This document shows positions 34,001 to 41,715 of a DNA stretch of 48,724 bases, in pieces. Numbering within the stretch: position 1 is the stretch's first letter; each line of letters opens with the position of its first letter. A model generated the notes under the pieces. That model worked only from the letters and a program-made list of their open reading frames with translations, was not told the origin of the DNA and did no database searches. Made by a program: the position numbers and the translations under genes. Source of the DNA: Oscillospiraceae bacterium (GTDB lineage Bacteria > Bacillota > Clostridia > Oscillospirales > Oscillospiraceae); contig JAFYNQ010000061.1 in the NCBI GenBank assembly GCA_017548065.1, positions 1-48,724 of the forward strand. The letters are read 5' to 3'.

Positions 34001-34890
34001 CCCACGGTGGCATCGGGATTAAAGTTCGAACCCCTAATATAAGTGATCGGTTCTGCTGTCGTATCAGGCAGGTAATTTTTATTTGCATCTTTAGGATAGC
34101 TATAATAAACCAGCTTATCGCCACTCTGTCTCTTTATGACAGTACGCTTGGCAGGATAAATGCTGATCGCATAGTGACGAACGGAGTTATATACTCTGTC
34201 AGGATAATCCGATGCAGGCAGAACCGTCACCTGATCATCGGATGCACGGTACTTATTGATAGTATCGCCAATGGGTTGGGTAGAAGCCTTGGAGTCATTG
34301 GCCTCAATTTGCCCCTTATGCATTGTAGCCGCACTGCGGTCTGCCAACGCCTCATCCACCATACGCAGAAGATTTACACGCAAACGGCGGTTATACTCAA
34401 CAAGGTCAGCCGCAGACTTTTCAGGCAAACCACTGCAAACCAAATCAATACTGCTATGGGTATGAGAAGCTGTATACATGACCTGTGTGGGGTCAATTTC
34501 CGGATATTTCTCATGAATGGCAATGCGCAAATCTGTTACCAAAGTAGCATTAGAATTACAGAAATCCGCAGAAACAATCAGCATGGTATTACCGCTGGGA
34601 TCAGTTATGGCAATGCAGGTAGCAAAAATGCCATCACGGTCATCAATAACGCCGTCTCCGGTATCATCCACTTTGGTGGGTTCAGAAAGTCGCTGGGCAT
34701 TGTAGCTATTGCCTGCCATAGGCAGCGCCATTAATCCCTTGGAGTGGTCATTTTCATCCACATAGGGGTTAATATCCACTTTGGCGTAACCGACCATATA
34801 CTCACCGGGTGTAACGGCATTACCTATGGTTGCGGCGATTCCCAAAGTAACCACCAAGACTAATATTACAGCTATTATCCGTTTTATCAT
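31003..34890 (-). CDS. Giant secreted ceramidase-like protein with beta-helix and C-terminal domain
   Basis: The 1295-residue protein has a signal peptide at 1-25. The ceramidase-like domain follows (MVGYAKVDINPY; His143 and His145 in SHTHSS; His376 in WRAHTTLN). The GDVSPN site reads GNMVAGG, so Asp and Ser are both lost. At 757-760 a CEHC pair followed by a W and SGHYY begins a beta-helix region that runs to about 1150 (GGVVYVGGSFYMYGG, GGNVYIAPDGAMYVYGG). The C-terminal about 125 residues (LRPSVSGIYF...) match the end of the giant M14 protein. The TTG at 34911 opens the frame, but ATG 34890 has GAGG 8 nt upstream. It heads the operon with the giant M14 gene; a weak TTGCTT-N17-TATTTT promoter lies at 34925-34953. 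Confidence 0.8.
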   Translation of the reverse strand: MIKRIIAVILVLVVTLGIAATIGNAVTPGEYMVGYAKVDINPYVDENDHSKGLMALPMAGNSYNAQRLSEPTKVDDTGDGVIDDRDGIFATCIAITDPSGNTMLIVSADFCNSNATLVTDLRIAIHEKYPEIDPTQVMYTASHTHSSIDLVCSGLPEKSAADLVEYNRRLRVNLLRMVDEALADRSAATMHKGQIEANDSKASTQPIGDTINKYRASDDQVTVLPASDYPDRVYNSVRHYAISIYPAKRTVIKRQSGDKLVYYSYPKDANKNYLPDTTAEPITYIRGSNFNPDATVGGTVSNVYYADENGNQIATTKEEAEAWSVATGKQAYWLADMGVVASKENVAEGDDTLLALEFRFKDTTRKPIVLINWRAHTTLNRYVSDDAEELKELGKYQDLGFYTSYYQISGDWVNAMRFVLEEEGYRPAFVEGAAGNMVAGGSSGENGNWVNYETETDRTHFRNRGNIYGTEMAEVALECLREHMVQVNVNGGDIRNKQIVYQTQKQNIQPGMFIAAHIYKNAYKPASPLGTRPFDVVYWLDAYGEPLIDNTTGKSKVDDNTGKALFQTDVDGNLVTDASGNAVYYTDKNGNPVVGVTRIEEVQKIASIHHANSVINKYKSTSITNGQLELNVFMIGNGFAMVTAPNELFDRYSTEATMETINQYNDWEKLWDADTYGEPFMMGYANDSKGYISYQIAWDYSKGVLNWSGKDIYAQGSYETQTGWFEKGTGEQLIDVYRWMLDTIDETNNADAITGYCEHCQAEVLWYPFSSGMENTVVLTSGHYYADVDTITDVSIRTANNVCFDICGKQVETVRGRMFNVNKTSTLNIQDSVGGGTLIATGTTVSSKLYGGLVYVDAGGRLNLYSGSLTNCFAEDLSVNNGGVVYVGGSFYMYGGIVKDGTSDWAGGNVYIAPDGAMYVYGGLVTGGTAEVSHTNCIVARGAITIGGDARIDKIRLWPNGNRPAMEDILTVDGKYTGKVRLYIDGASNSMDIGNLINGGSYGPENIYFSNNTYVPYITGTDMILGSAKAAAIYGENGFEGFADTLQAAINACQGTDKVISLQKKNTAAATVSKNVNIDLNGYNSTSKITIKSGATVYLKDSATNDFTGTYGQLQKYSGTIKPVEGYVLLKDSNNYVSAHAYALEINTVTLRPSVSGIYFGGSIKLDENISVIRKGIVVSLDNEKPVADGSDVSCLCTTGDTSAIVTNILGADKTLVENVLGSTMPIYARAYAELTDGTIIYSDVVTVNLRQIVEAVDARWGSLTQSQKESISAMQKTYEYLMEGWMISNLKLYK

Positions 34891-35032
34891 ACACAAGACC
34901 TCACTAAACAATATATCACCTTATAAAATAATGTATTTTCAACAAAAAAGCAACGTAAAAACATAAGTTTGTAACATTACCCAAAAACAAGCAGAAGTTT
35001 TTGTGCGATATTACAAGAGTCTTTTTCACCAC

Positions 35033-35070
35033 AAAAAAAGCCCCGTGTTTCCTTTTCAGAAAACACGGGG
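35033..35070 (-). terminator. Terminator of the ceramidase-like lipoprotein gene
   Basis: CCCCGTGTTT (35041-35050) pairs with AAACACGGGG (35061-35070); seven Ts follow on the minus strand. Confidence 0.9.
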
Positions 35071-35086
35071 TCTGACTATATAATTT

Positions 35087-36433
35087 TTACTGCAATTTTT
35101 GCGGTTCGGGCGTCTTTCCGTCCTTCATAGCCGTCAAGATCTCTACAAATCTTGCAGCAATTGCCTCGCCGGCACCTTCTGCAAAGCGAGTTGTTTTGGA
35201 TTCATAGAACCCTTCCTGGAATGCAATAGGACTGGGGAAATACGCCTGGTCATCTTCGGAGCAAGTGATCACAAACGTGAACATTGGACTGTTGTCCTTC
35301 AGGTATCTGCCCTGGGAACCGAAGGGCTCGCCGGGATAGAACACAAGACCGATATCACCCAGTGTCATCGTATTGGTGGGAAGTGTCTGACACTCGGAGC
35401 TCTTGGGAATTTCACCCTCTGTGTAGGGGGCACTTCCCAGCTTCTTTGCAGAGAAATTCTCACTATAGAGTGTAATATCGTTAGTTGCAGAGACAGTCAT
35501 GTTCTTCTCAAGGCATTCAATAACATAGCCGCCCAACTGCTCACCGTAAGCATAGTGATTCCGCTTGTTTTTGACTTCACTGGAAATCTTACTACTGGGA
35601 ACCTGATCGCCTGCAGCTGCAATAAAATATGCGCAAAGATAATCGCCCTGCTCTTCAATGTAAGTACGGGCCGGGAACGGGAAATCAGCAGACAAGGAAG
35701 ATGTATGTGTACCGCTGACAATGGTGGCATGCGCACCAAGGTTAAACATAATAATGTCTTTCTTATCCTCAGCAGGACGGGTAAACTTAATAACCTGGCA
35801 CTCTTCATCTGCAGGATACAGATGTTCCTTGTAGCCGGAAGCTGCAGAGCCATGACCGTTGCCATGTGTCGTACCATCGTTCATCAGGTAGTGACGGACA
35901 CGCACCATGTCTTCTGTCATAATGCTGCCATAAGAGAATTCGCTGACAGCACTCAAATCCGCAACAGCTGCCCGGGCAGCATCCACACTGCAATCATGGA
36001 ATTTAATGTTATAGTTAATAGCGCCGGGAAGTGAACTGTCACCGGGCTTCAATGTGGGCGCAGAGTGGGTATGGGTTCCATTAAAAATCACATTGGCAGG
36101 ATCAATCCCAAGTTCTTTCTTAATGGTATTTTCAATTGTAGTGTTATAACCGGTAACATCCACGATATCAACGGTAAAAATCAAATATGTATCATCACCC
36201 TTCTTCAAAGAAACACAGGTGATTTCAATGGTATCCAGCAAGCCGTCTGTGGCAGGGTCGTCCTTTGCAGTGCCACCGGCGATGTGAACAAGCGGATCAT
36301 CCGGAACACAAGTAACCCGGCCAAAACCGGCATACAACGTATTGGGATCAGTATTGCTGCCACTTTCGCCTCCGCAGGCACACAGAGAAAACAGCACGAA
36401 CAAAGCAAGCAACAAGGAAAGTATTTTTTTCAT
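35087..36433 (-). CDS. Neutral ceramidase-like lipoprotein lacking the Ser nucleophile
   Basis: The 448-residue protein has a lipoprotein signal (LFSLCACGG, Cys20 region). The ceramidase-like domain has AGFGRVTCVPDDPLVHIAGG, His121 and His123 in NGTHTHSA, and His235 in LGAHATI. GDQVPSS carries Val278 where ceramidases have the Ser nucleophile. It is closest in the window to the cytosolic protein at 12140 (same GDQVPSS, HAT, SADFP motifs) but surface-anchored. AAGGAGG precedes the ATG. It is monocistronic with its own promoter and a strong terminator, and directly precedes the giant ceramidase-like/M14 operon on the same strand. Confidence 0.8.
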   Translation of the reverse strand: MKKILSLLLALFVLFSLCACGGESGSNTDPNTLYAGFGRVTCVPDDPLVHIAGGTAKDDPATDGLLDTIEITCVSLKKGDDTYLIFTVDIVDVTGYNTTIENTIKKELGIDPANVIFNGTHTHSAPTLKPGDSSLPGAINYNIKFHDCSVDAARAAVADLSAVSEFSYGSIMTEDMVRVRHYLMNDGTTHGNGHGSAASGYKEHLYPADEECQVIKFTRPAEDKKDIIMFNLGAHATIVSGTHTSSLSADFPFPARTYIEEQGDYLCAYFIAAAGDQVPSSKISSEVKNKRNHYAYGEQLGGYVIECLEKNMTVSATNDITLYSENFSAKKLGSAPYTEGEIPKSSECQTLPTNTMTLGDIGLVFYPGEPFGSQGRYLKDNSPMFTFVITCSEDDQAYFPSPIAFQEGFYESKTTRFAEGAGEAIAARFVEILTAMKDGKTPEPQKLQ

Positions 36434-36489
36434 AAAGTAAACCTCCTTATATTCGTATAGAATAACTCCTGTTCCAGCATTTATATAAT

Positions 36490-36518
36490 AACATATATTT
36501 TCAAAACGTAAAGTGCAA
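36490..36518 (-). promoter_or_regulatory. Possible promoter of the ceramidase-like lipoprotein gene
   Basis: Minus-strand TTGCAC, 17-nt spacer, TATGTT. Several overlapping AT-rich -10-like words nearby make the choice uncertain. Confidence 0.4.
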
Positions 36519-36588
36519 TTTATTTATATAGCTACAAAAGTTTATAATCATAATATCAAGTTTAAATAAGCATTCTAAAGAATTTCTA

Positions 36589-36617
36589 TTGCTTTTCTTC
36601 TTCCTTCGTGGTAACCT
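36589..36617 (+). promoter_or_regulatory. Possible promoter of the metallo-beta-lactamase-fold gene
   Basis: TTGCTT, 17-nt spacer, TAACCT, followed by GGAGG and ATG 36645. The -10 box is weak. Confidence 0.35.
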
Positions 36618-36644
36618 AATAAAAAAGAAACGGAGGGATGCCCC

Positions 36645-38225
36645 ATGACAAAATTACAGTTCCCCGCATTCGGAGAAACCGCATATTTTGATGACAAGGA
36701 AAGCAAAGACACCCGTGTAATAATCATTGAAAATGCGGAAATCAGCAAGCTGGATGACTACTGCCGACTATTGGAAGACCACGGCTACACACAGATGCAG
36801 AAAGAGACACTTCCCCACCGCATTTACTGTAGCTACAAGAAAAAGCAGGAAGGTATTTTCCTGAATTATTTTGCAGGTACAAAGCAGTTGCAGATTGTTA
36901 CAGAAAAGAAATGCAATTATTTTGATTACCGGGACACAGCACTGGGGGTCTGTACCACTGCCCGGCTGACCCAGATACATTTAAGCGACTACGGTCTGTC
37001 TGATGTAATTCGTTTGCAGGATGGCCGCCTGATCATCATTGACGGCGCCAATGTGTATGAAAAGGACATTGAAAACCTCTTCACACGAATGAAGGCCGAC
37101 TCTCCCTATGAGAAGCCGATAATTGCAGCCTGGATTATGACCCACCCCCATTCTGACCACTATAACTGCTTTATCCCCTTTGATCTGAAATATGGTGACC
37201 AGGTTGAAATCCAGAAGATGTTCTACAATTTCCCCCAGCATAACGACACAAAGCACTACCCCAAGTTGGCAAAAGACGGCAAAGCTTTTTCCAACTGGTA
37301 CGGCAAAGAACTTACCGGCTGCGACGTTCTGCTGATGTTCCGTGAGAAGGTAGCAGAAATGGGTCTTCCCGTATACACCCCCCATACAGGACAGAGCTAC
37401 CGCATCGGCGAAGCGCTGGTGCAGTTCTACGGCACTATGGATGATACCATTCATCGTTCCCAAAACATCAACGCCACCTCCCTGATGTTCACCATAGAGC
37501 TGGCTGGGCAGCGTATCTTCTTTGGCGGTGATGGATCCTTCAGTGATGCCAAGCTGGCTGAACGCTTTGATGAGGAGCTGAAGTCCGACATTTTGCAGGT
37601 ACCACACCACGGCTTTGGCTGTGGCAGCGCAGAGGGACAGATCAAGGGTTACCGGCTTATTGATCCCCGCATTTGTGTATTGCCGGTGGAAAAGCCCCTG
37701 GCATACGGCTCTTTCACTACGTACCGTGAAGGCACGCAGTACCTGATGACCCAAATGAATGTGGAAGAAATGATCACCGGCGAAAAAGAGCAGGTTTTGG
37801 ATCTGCCCTACTCCCCTGCGCCCAACGGAGTTTACCAGCTGCAGCAGCGTTACCTTGAGGGTCGTGACAATACCGGCGCCCGCACCTGGGTGTTTATGGA
37901 CCTTGACACTGCGAAGGAAAGTGACTTCACTTTCTCTATTCTTAATTCCACTTACATCCCGGCAGATATCAGCGTAGAGATTTTCCTGGAGAATGTTCAG
38001 CGCAGAGTCATTCGCAGAAAGATTGCCGGACCCCGACTGGGTGTTTTCCGTGTCAACTGCCTTGTGACAGAGGCAGAAGATCCTGAGAATTTGGACATGG
38101 CTGCACTGATGGAACAGCTGGGTATCCCCGGAGATACCCATTTTGCGATTCGCTTCATCAGTAACATCCCCGTCGTCATCGCCCACACTGAACACCAACC
38201 TGCCTACCGCTCCAGCATAATCTAA
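36645..38225 (+). CDS. Metallo-beta-lactamase-fold hydrolase with N- and C-terminal extensions
   Basis: This 526-residue protein has about 100 residues of unknown N-terminal domain. The metallo-beta-lactamase core has THPHSDH with the HxHxDH metal motif at 167-172, FFGGDGS with the bridging Asp, and QVPHHGFG. The C-terminal about 110 residues look like a beta-domain (DFTFSILNSTYIPADISVEIF). No signal peptide is present. It resembles ComEC-like or phosphodiesterase/lactonase-like members of the fold, but the extensions make a close assignment unsafe. GGAGG lies 8 nt before the ATG. It is monocistronic, ending at a strong bidirectional terminator. Confidence 0.8.
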   Translation: MTKLQFPAFGETAYFDDKESKDTRVIIIENAEISKLDDYCRLLEDHGYTQMQKETLPHRIYCSYKKKQEGIFLNYFAGTKQLQIVTEKKCNYFDYRDTALGVCTTARLTQIHLSDYGLSDVIRLQDGRLIIIDGANVYEKDIENLFTRMKADSPYEKPIIAAWIMTHPHSDHYNCFIPFDLKYGDQVEIQKMFYNFPQHNDTKHYPKLAKDGKAFSNWYGKELTGCDVLLMFREKVAEMGLPVYTPHTGQSYRIGEALVQFYGTMDDTIHRSQNINATSLMFTIELAGQRIFFGGDGSFSDAKLAERFDEELKSDILQVPHHGFGCGSAEGQIKGYRLIDPRICVLPVEKPLAYGSFTTYREGTQYLMTQMNVEEMITGEKEQVLDLPYSPAPNGVYQLQQRYLEGRDNTGARTWVFMDLDTAKESDFTFSILNSTYIPADISVEIFLENVQRRVIRRKIAGPRLGVFRVNCLVTEAEDPENLDMAALMEQLGIPGDTHFAIRFISNIPVVIAHTEHQPAYRSSII

Positions 38226-38228
38226 TAC

Positions 38229-38267
38229 AAAAGCACAACCACCGGTTTACCCGATGGTTGTGCTTTT
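38229..38267. terminator. Bidirectional terminator between convergent genes
   Basis: AAAAGCACAACCA (38229-38241) pairs with TGGTTGTGCTTTT (38255-38267), with A/T runs at both ends. Confidence 0.9.
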
Positions 38268-38290
38268 ACTTATGTGGATTATAGTTTATT

Positions 38291-39148
38291 TCAGGGTCTG
38301 GAAGGAACGAACCAGGGGTCATTCAAAGCGGCGTTGGCCGCGCTGATAATTATCTGCTTCATTTCTTCTGTAATCGCCATATCGCCTTCACCGCGTGTAT
38401 ATCTATGACGCAAGCTTGCCGGAATCTTATCAAGATTGATCTGCGATATCTTATTTCCGGTAAGCTGGGCATAAAAAGTATACGCTGAAATCAATCTGCC
38501 GTAATCGGACAGATGGGTGTAGTCTCTCCACAGCTCCAGTTGAGGAACGCCCAATTCCGCATGGGCACGCATAACACCTGCGCCGGTACAAATGACCTTA
38601 TCATAAGTATCATCCGGCAGCAGATACGCCTTTGCCTTGTCGGTAATAACAGCAAACTGTTTGAAAGTATCATGATTGTAAGTGGTCTTCAAATATTCTA
38701 CCAACGTGGGAGGCGGCTGTACACGATAGCTGGGATCAAAGAACGTAGGCTCTTCAGGGCTGGGCCAGGTGATATGCCACATAGACCTGTAAGGCTGTGC
38801 GACTCGGTCGCTGACGATTTTCTCCAACGCTCTTCTGCCTTCCAGATTGAACTGGTTATCCTTGTCAATTCTGCCGGCTTGGTACACAATAACATCCCAA
38901 TTCTGGTCACAAAGGCCTGCGTCCATATTCACATCGGTCATGTTCTCCCATGTACCATCCATATTCCGATGATATTTATAGACATACTGGTTTTCCGTCG
39001 TAAATCTCACATGTCTTGTGACAGAACAACCGCTGTAGTACATGACACCCAAGAGAACCTCCTGGTCGGGCATCTGGTCTGCAAAAACCTCATGAAGCAG
39101 CCAGAATGTATCCTGGCTGTGGCTGTTGCCAATCATCATTATCTTCAA
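38291..39148 (-). CDS. DUF4886/SGNH-like protein, TTG start
   Basis: The 285-residue protein has MIGNSHSQD (Ser9 as nucleophile candidate), the DUF4886 form of SGNH block I. Further DUF4886 features are YYSGCSVTRH, NWDVIVYQAG and a C-terminal RDYTHLSDYGRLISAYTFYAQLTG with Asp and His. No signal peptide is present. The start codon appears to be TTG at 39148, since AGGAGG lies 8 nt upstream. The next Met codons (39139, 39136) would cut into the first strand. It is 47 nt downstream of the NlpC-like lipoprotein and probably in its operon. A cytosolic carbohydrate or acyl esterase role is inference. Confidence 0.8.
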   Translation of the reverse strand: MKIMMIGNSHSQDTFWLLHEVFADQMPDQEVLLGVMYYSGCSVTRHVRFTTENQYVYKYHRNMDGTWENMTDVNMDAGLCDQNWDVIVYQAGRIDKDNQFNLEGRRALEKIVSDRVAQPYRSMWHITWPSPEEPTFFDPSYRVQPPPTLVEYLKTTYNHDTFKQFAVITDKAKAYLLPDDTYDKVICTGAGVMRAHAELGVPQLELWRDYTHLSDYGRLISAYTFYAQLTGNKISQINLDKIPASLRHRYTRGEGDMAITEEMKQIIISAANAALNDPWFVPSRP

Positions 39149-39195
39149 GACTTATCCCTCCTAAAAGCTTCGGCAGTTTCCCCGGCTTGAATCCT

Positions 39196-40521
39196 TTACT
39201 TACTAAACGTAAAATCGCGGAAAATAATCTGCTCACCGGTAGAGATACGGGCAACATATGTGCAGTGATAAGTGCCTGCATTCAATTTATCCAAATCAAT
39301 CTTGCCCTGCATAGACTTCTCTTCCATGGGATTCTTGAAGCGGCCCAGGTCAAAGGTCAGCATTTCAATCTGCTGGCTGAAGCAAGTCGCCTTCTGAAGC
39401 AGGTTGCCATTTTCGTCCATAATACGGATGGTAACATCAGAAATTCTGTAGTTGCAGGAAATCTTTCCGGTAAACATATTATCCATGCTCGGCTCTTTGG
39501 TGCCATCTGTCAGCTGTGCCTCGGCACGGGGTGCGGGATCAATCAGTTCCTTGCAGGTGATAGGCAGGTAACCTTTGCCGAACAGTTCCTCAAAGCTCCA
39601 CTTGGCGTCCAGAATTTCGCAGAGATAAACATCCTTGCCAAGCTTTTCATTGAACACCTTGGTCTGATTGATTTCGTTGGCGCCGGTCTGCTCCAGGACG
39701 GTTACATAGCTGTTTTCAGCGTCCAGCGTGCCGTCTGCAAGATATGTGGGGTGACACTCTACGATCATAACTGTATGACCTGCGCCACCGGCTGTATAAT
39801 TCACAATAGCATCGCCCTTTTGCAGCAACGCATAGGCAGCATACATTGTATCCTTGCCATTGTTTTGCACGATAGCTTCCGTGTTATTTTCCTTGGTGAA
39901 TTTGCCGGCTGACACATAATAGCCAACCTTCAGGCAGCCGTTACCCTCTGTCATAGAGGAAGTTCCAAAGAAAGAAATAGAGCTGGCAACCTGACCCCAT
40001 GCCCAGAAAAGCTGGTCAGCGCAATCGTTGCCCAAACGGGAGTAATTAAACTGGCTGGTACTGCCGGAACCGGACAAGACTTCGGTGGTCAGACCGGACA
40101 GTGTGTAGACACCGTTTTCATCCTGGGCGGTTGCATAGGACACCCAAGCGTAGCCACTGCCTCCACCGTGGGTGTACGGAATGCCCTGGTAGATATTACC
40201 GGGTACAAACGTAATCACATGCTTGGGGTCTTCTTTGTTTGCGACCTCAATACCGGAAGATTTGTTTGCCATGTGATAAGTAACCAGTTCTGCAGGTGTC
40301 CAAAGGACAGCAGACATACGGCGCATTTCCTGCTCCACGGTGTCACGACGCAATGCCAAAATTGCTTCCGGATCTTCCGGTTCAGTGGCAGGCTGGGTAG
40401 GTTGCTCCGCAACGTATTCTTCAGTGATATAGTCCTTCGTAGCAGCAGGTGCATTATTACCGCAGGCTGCAAATGTAAGTAAGAGTGCGATGACAGTAAT
40501 GATTAAAACAAGTCTTTTCAT
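39196..40521 (-). CDS. NlpC/P60-like lipoprotein (predicted papain-fold hydrolase)
   Basis: The 441-residue lipoprotein (Cys20 in TFAACGN) is a paralogue of that at 21853-23061. Candidate catalytic features, in NlpC/P60 order, are: YQGIPYTHGGGSGYAW at 111-126 (GxPYxxGG), LGNDCADQLFWAW with Cys167, LLQKGDAIV at 232-240, and GGAGHTVMIVE with His249. The C-terminal about 130 residues are a beta-domain (ISCNYRISDVTIRIMDENG) also present in the paralogue. ATG 40521 has AGGAGG 8-9 nt upstream and is used over 40572. It is followed by the DUF4886 gene in the same operon, so a surface cysteine hydrolase is again coupled to a carbohydrate-type enzyme. Confidence 0.62.
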   Translation of the reverse strand: MKRLVLIITVIALLLTFAACGNNAPAATKDYITEEYVAEQPTQPATEPEDPEAILALRRDTVEQEMRRMSAVLWTPAELVTYHMANKSSGIEVANKEDPKHVITFVPGNIYQGIPYTHGGGSGYAWVSYATAQDENGVYTLSGLTTEVLSGSGSTSQFNYSRLGNDCADQLFWAWGQVASSISFFGTSSMTEGNGCLKVGYYVSAGKFTKENNTEAIVQNNGKDTMYAAYALLQKGDAIVNYTAGGAGHTVMIVECHPTYLADGTLDAENSYVTVLEQTGANEINQTKVFNEKLGKDVYLCEILDAKWSFEELFGKGYLPITCKELIDPAPRAEAQLTDGTKEPSMDNMFTGKISCNYRISDVTIRIMDENGNLLQKATCFSQQIEMLTFDLGRFKNPMEEKSMQGKIDLDKLNAGTYHCTYVARISTGEQIIFRDFTFSK

Positions 40522-40543
40522 ACTTATTTCCTCCTTTTTCTTT

Positions 40544-40572
40544 ATTTTACCAAAACGGGAGATAGATTGCAA
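40544..40572 (-). promoter_or_regulatory. Predicted promoter of the NlpC-like lipoprotein/DUF4886 operon
   Basis: Minus-strand TTGCAA, 17-nt spacer, TAAAAT, identical in both boxes and spacing to the promoter at 19779-19807. Confidence 0.62.
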
Positions 40573-40602
40573 TGAAATTTTTCCATTTCTATTATCTTAC
40601 TA

Positions 40603-40631
40603 TTGACGAATTGGATACTATGAAAGATAAT
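40603..40631 (+). promoter_or_regulatory. Predicted promoter of the PHP-domain gene
   Basis: TTGACG, 17-nt spacer, GATAAT: each box matches consensus at 5 of 6 positions. TAGGAG then precedes ATG 40664. Confidence 0.7.
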
Positions 40632-40663
40632 AAATAGAAATATATGATAATAGGAGTTTTAAC

Positions 40664-41695
40664 ATGCGTAAGAACTTATTAGGTAGCAAAGGACAATTTT
40701 ACAAAGCGAATCTGCACTGCCATACCACGCTTTCTGACGGATTTCTGACACCGGAGGAAGTGAAGTCACTGTATAAAGAAAACGGATACTCTGTTGTTGC
40801 CTTTACTGACCACGATGTTCTTATTCCCCACAAAGATTTAAAAGACGATAACTTTCTTCCGCTGAACGGCTTGGAGTTCACCTTGGTCTCCCCAGCCGAA
40901 GAAGCAGGTGAACCGGGAAAGCACCCAACCATTCATCTTTGCATGATTGGCTTGGAGGAAGATAATGTCACCACGCCTCTGTATCATCGGGAAAAATATA
41001 TCAAGTATCACCCGGAGACGGTTCGTCCTCTGCTCACAGTAGACGAAACACTCCCCGATTATGAACGGGGTTTTGAAATCCGGGACATTAACGAGGTGAT
41101 TGCCACCGCCAGAAGCAAAGGCTTCTTTGTAACATACAATCACCCCGGCTGGTCTCATGACGATCCCCGACGCATTCTTTCCTACGAAGGCCTGAACGCA
41201 CTGGAAGTCTACAACAGCCTTTTTGTGAAGCTGGGCTATGATGATTGCAACCAGTATTTGTACGACGGCATGCTTCGTGCAGGTCAAAAAGTGTTCCCTA
41301 TCGCCGCTGATGACAATCACAACAAGTATCCTCTTGGACACAAGCTTTGCAACACCTTCTGTTCCTGGACACAAATCGAAGCCGAAAACCTGGATTACCG
41401 TACGGTCACCAAGGCTTTGGAGGATGGTAGTTTTTATATCTCCAACGGGCCTGCCATTCATTCCCTTTTTATTGAAGACAACAGCATTATCATAGCGTGC
41501 GACCCCGCCGTTCGCATTGTTGTAACTCACGATACAGAACGACTCCAGCGTAAGGATGCAGAACATGAAGGCATTACCTCCGCTACCTTCAAGCTTCGTC
41601 CCGAAAGCGGCTGGTTCCGGGTAACTGTATATGATCAAAATGGCAACTTTGCCATGACCCGTCCCTACTACCCCGAGGAGTACACCGAGGCTTAA
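40664..41695 (+). CDS. PHP-domain phosphoesterase
   Basis: The 343-residue protein has the PHP metal motifs: NLHCHTTLSDG (His18, His20, Asp25), FTDHD (Asp49, His50), GLEF, YNHPGW and AADDNH. These predict a trinuclear metal phosphoesterase of the histidinol-phosphatase/nucleoside-diphosphate-phosphatase kind. The last about 85 residues (IRIVVTHDTERL, TFKLRPESGWFRVTVYDQNG) form a beta-domain seen in some PHP proteins of carbohydrate clusters. It is cytosolic, has its own good promoter and is convergent with the LysR gene. Substrate unknown. Confidence 0.88.
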   Translation: MRKNLLGSKGQFYKANLHCHTTLSDGFLTPEEVKSLYKENGYSVVAFTDHDVLIPHKDLKDDNFLPLNGLEFTLVSPAEEAGEPGKHPTIHLCMIGLEEDNVTTPLYHREKYIKYHPETVRPLLTVDETLPDYERGFEIRDINEVIATARSKGFFVTYNHPGWSHDDPRRILSYEGLNALEVYNSLFVKLGYDDCNQYLYDGMLRAGQKVFPIAADDNHNKYPLGHKLCNTFCSWTQIEAENLDYRTVTKALEDGSFYISNGPAIHSLFIEDNSIIIACDPAVRIVVTHDTERLQRKDAEHEGITSATFKLRPESGWFRVTVYDQNGNFAMTRPYYPEEYTEA

Positions 41696-41715
41696 CCACT
41701 TCCCTATTAAGAACA

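Noticed and set aside
31003-36433. Calling the ceramidase-fold proteins true ceramidases
   Set aside because: The Ser nucleophile motif is missing in each and some are cytosolic; only fold-level similarity is supported.
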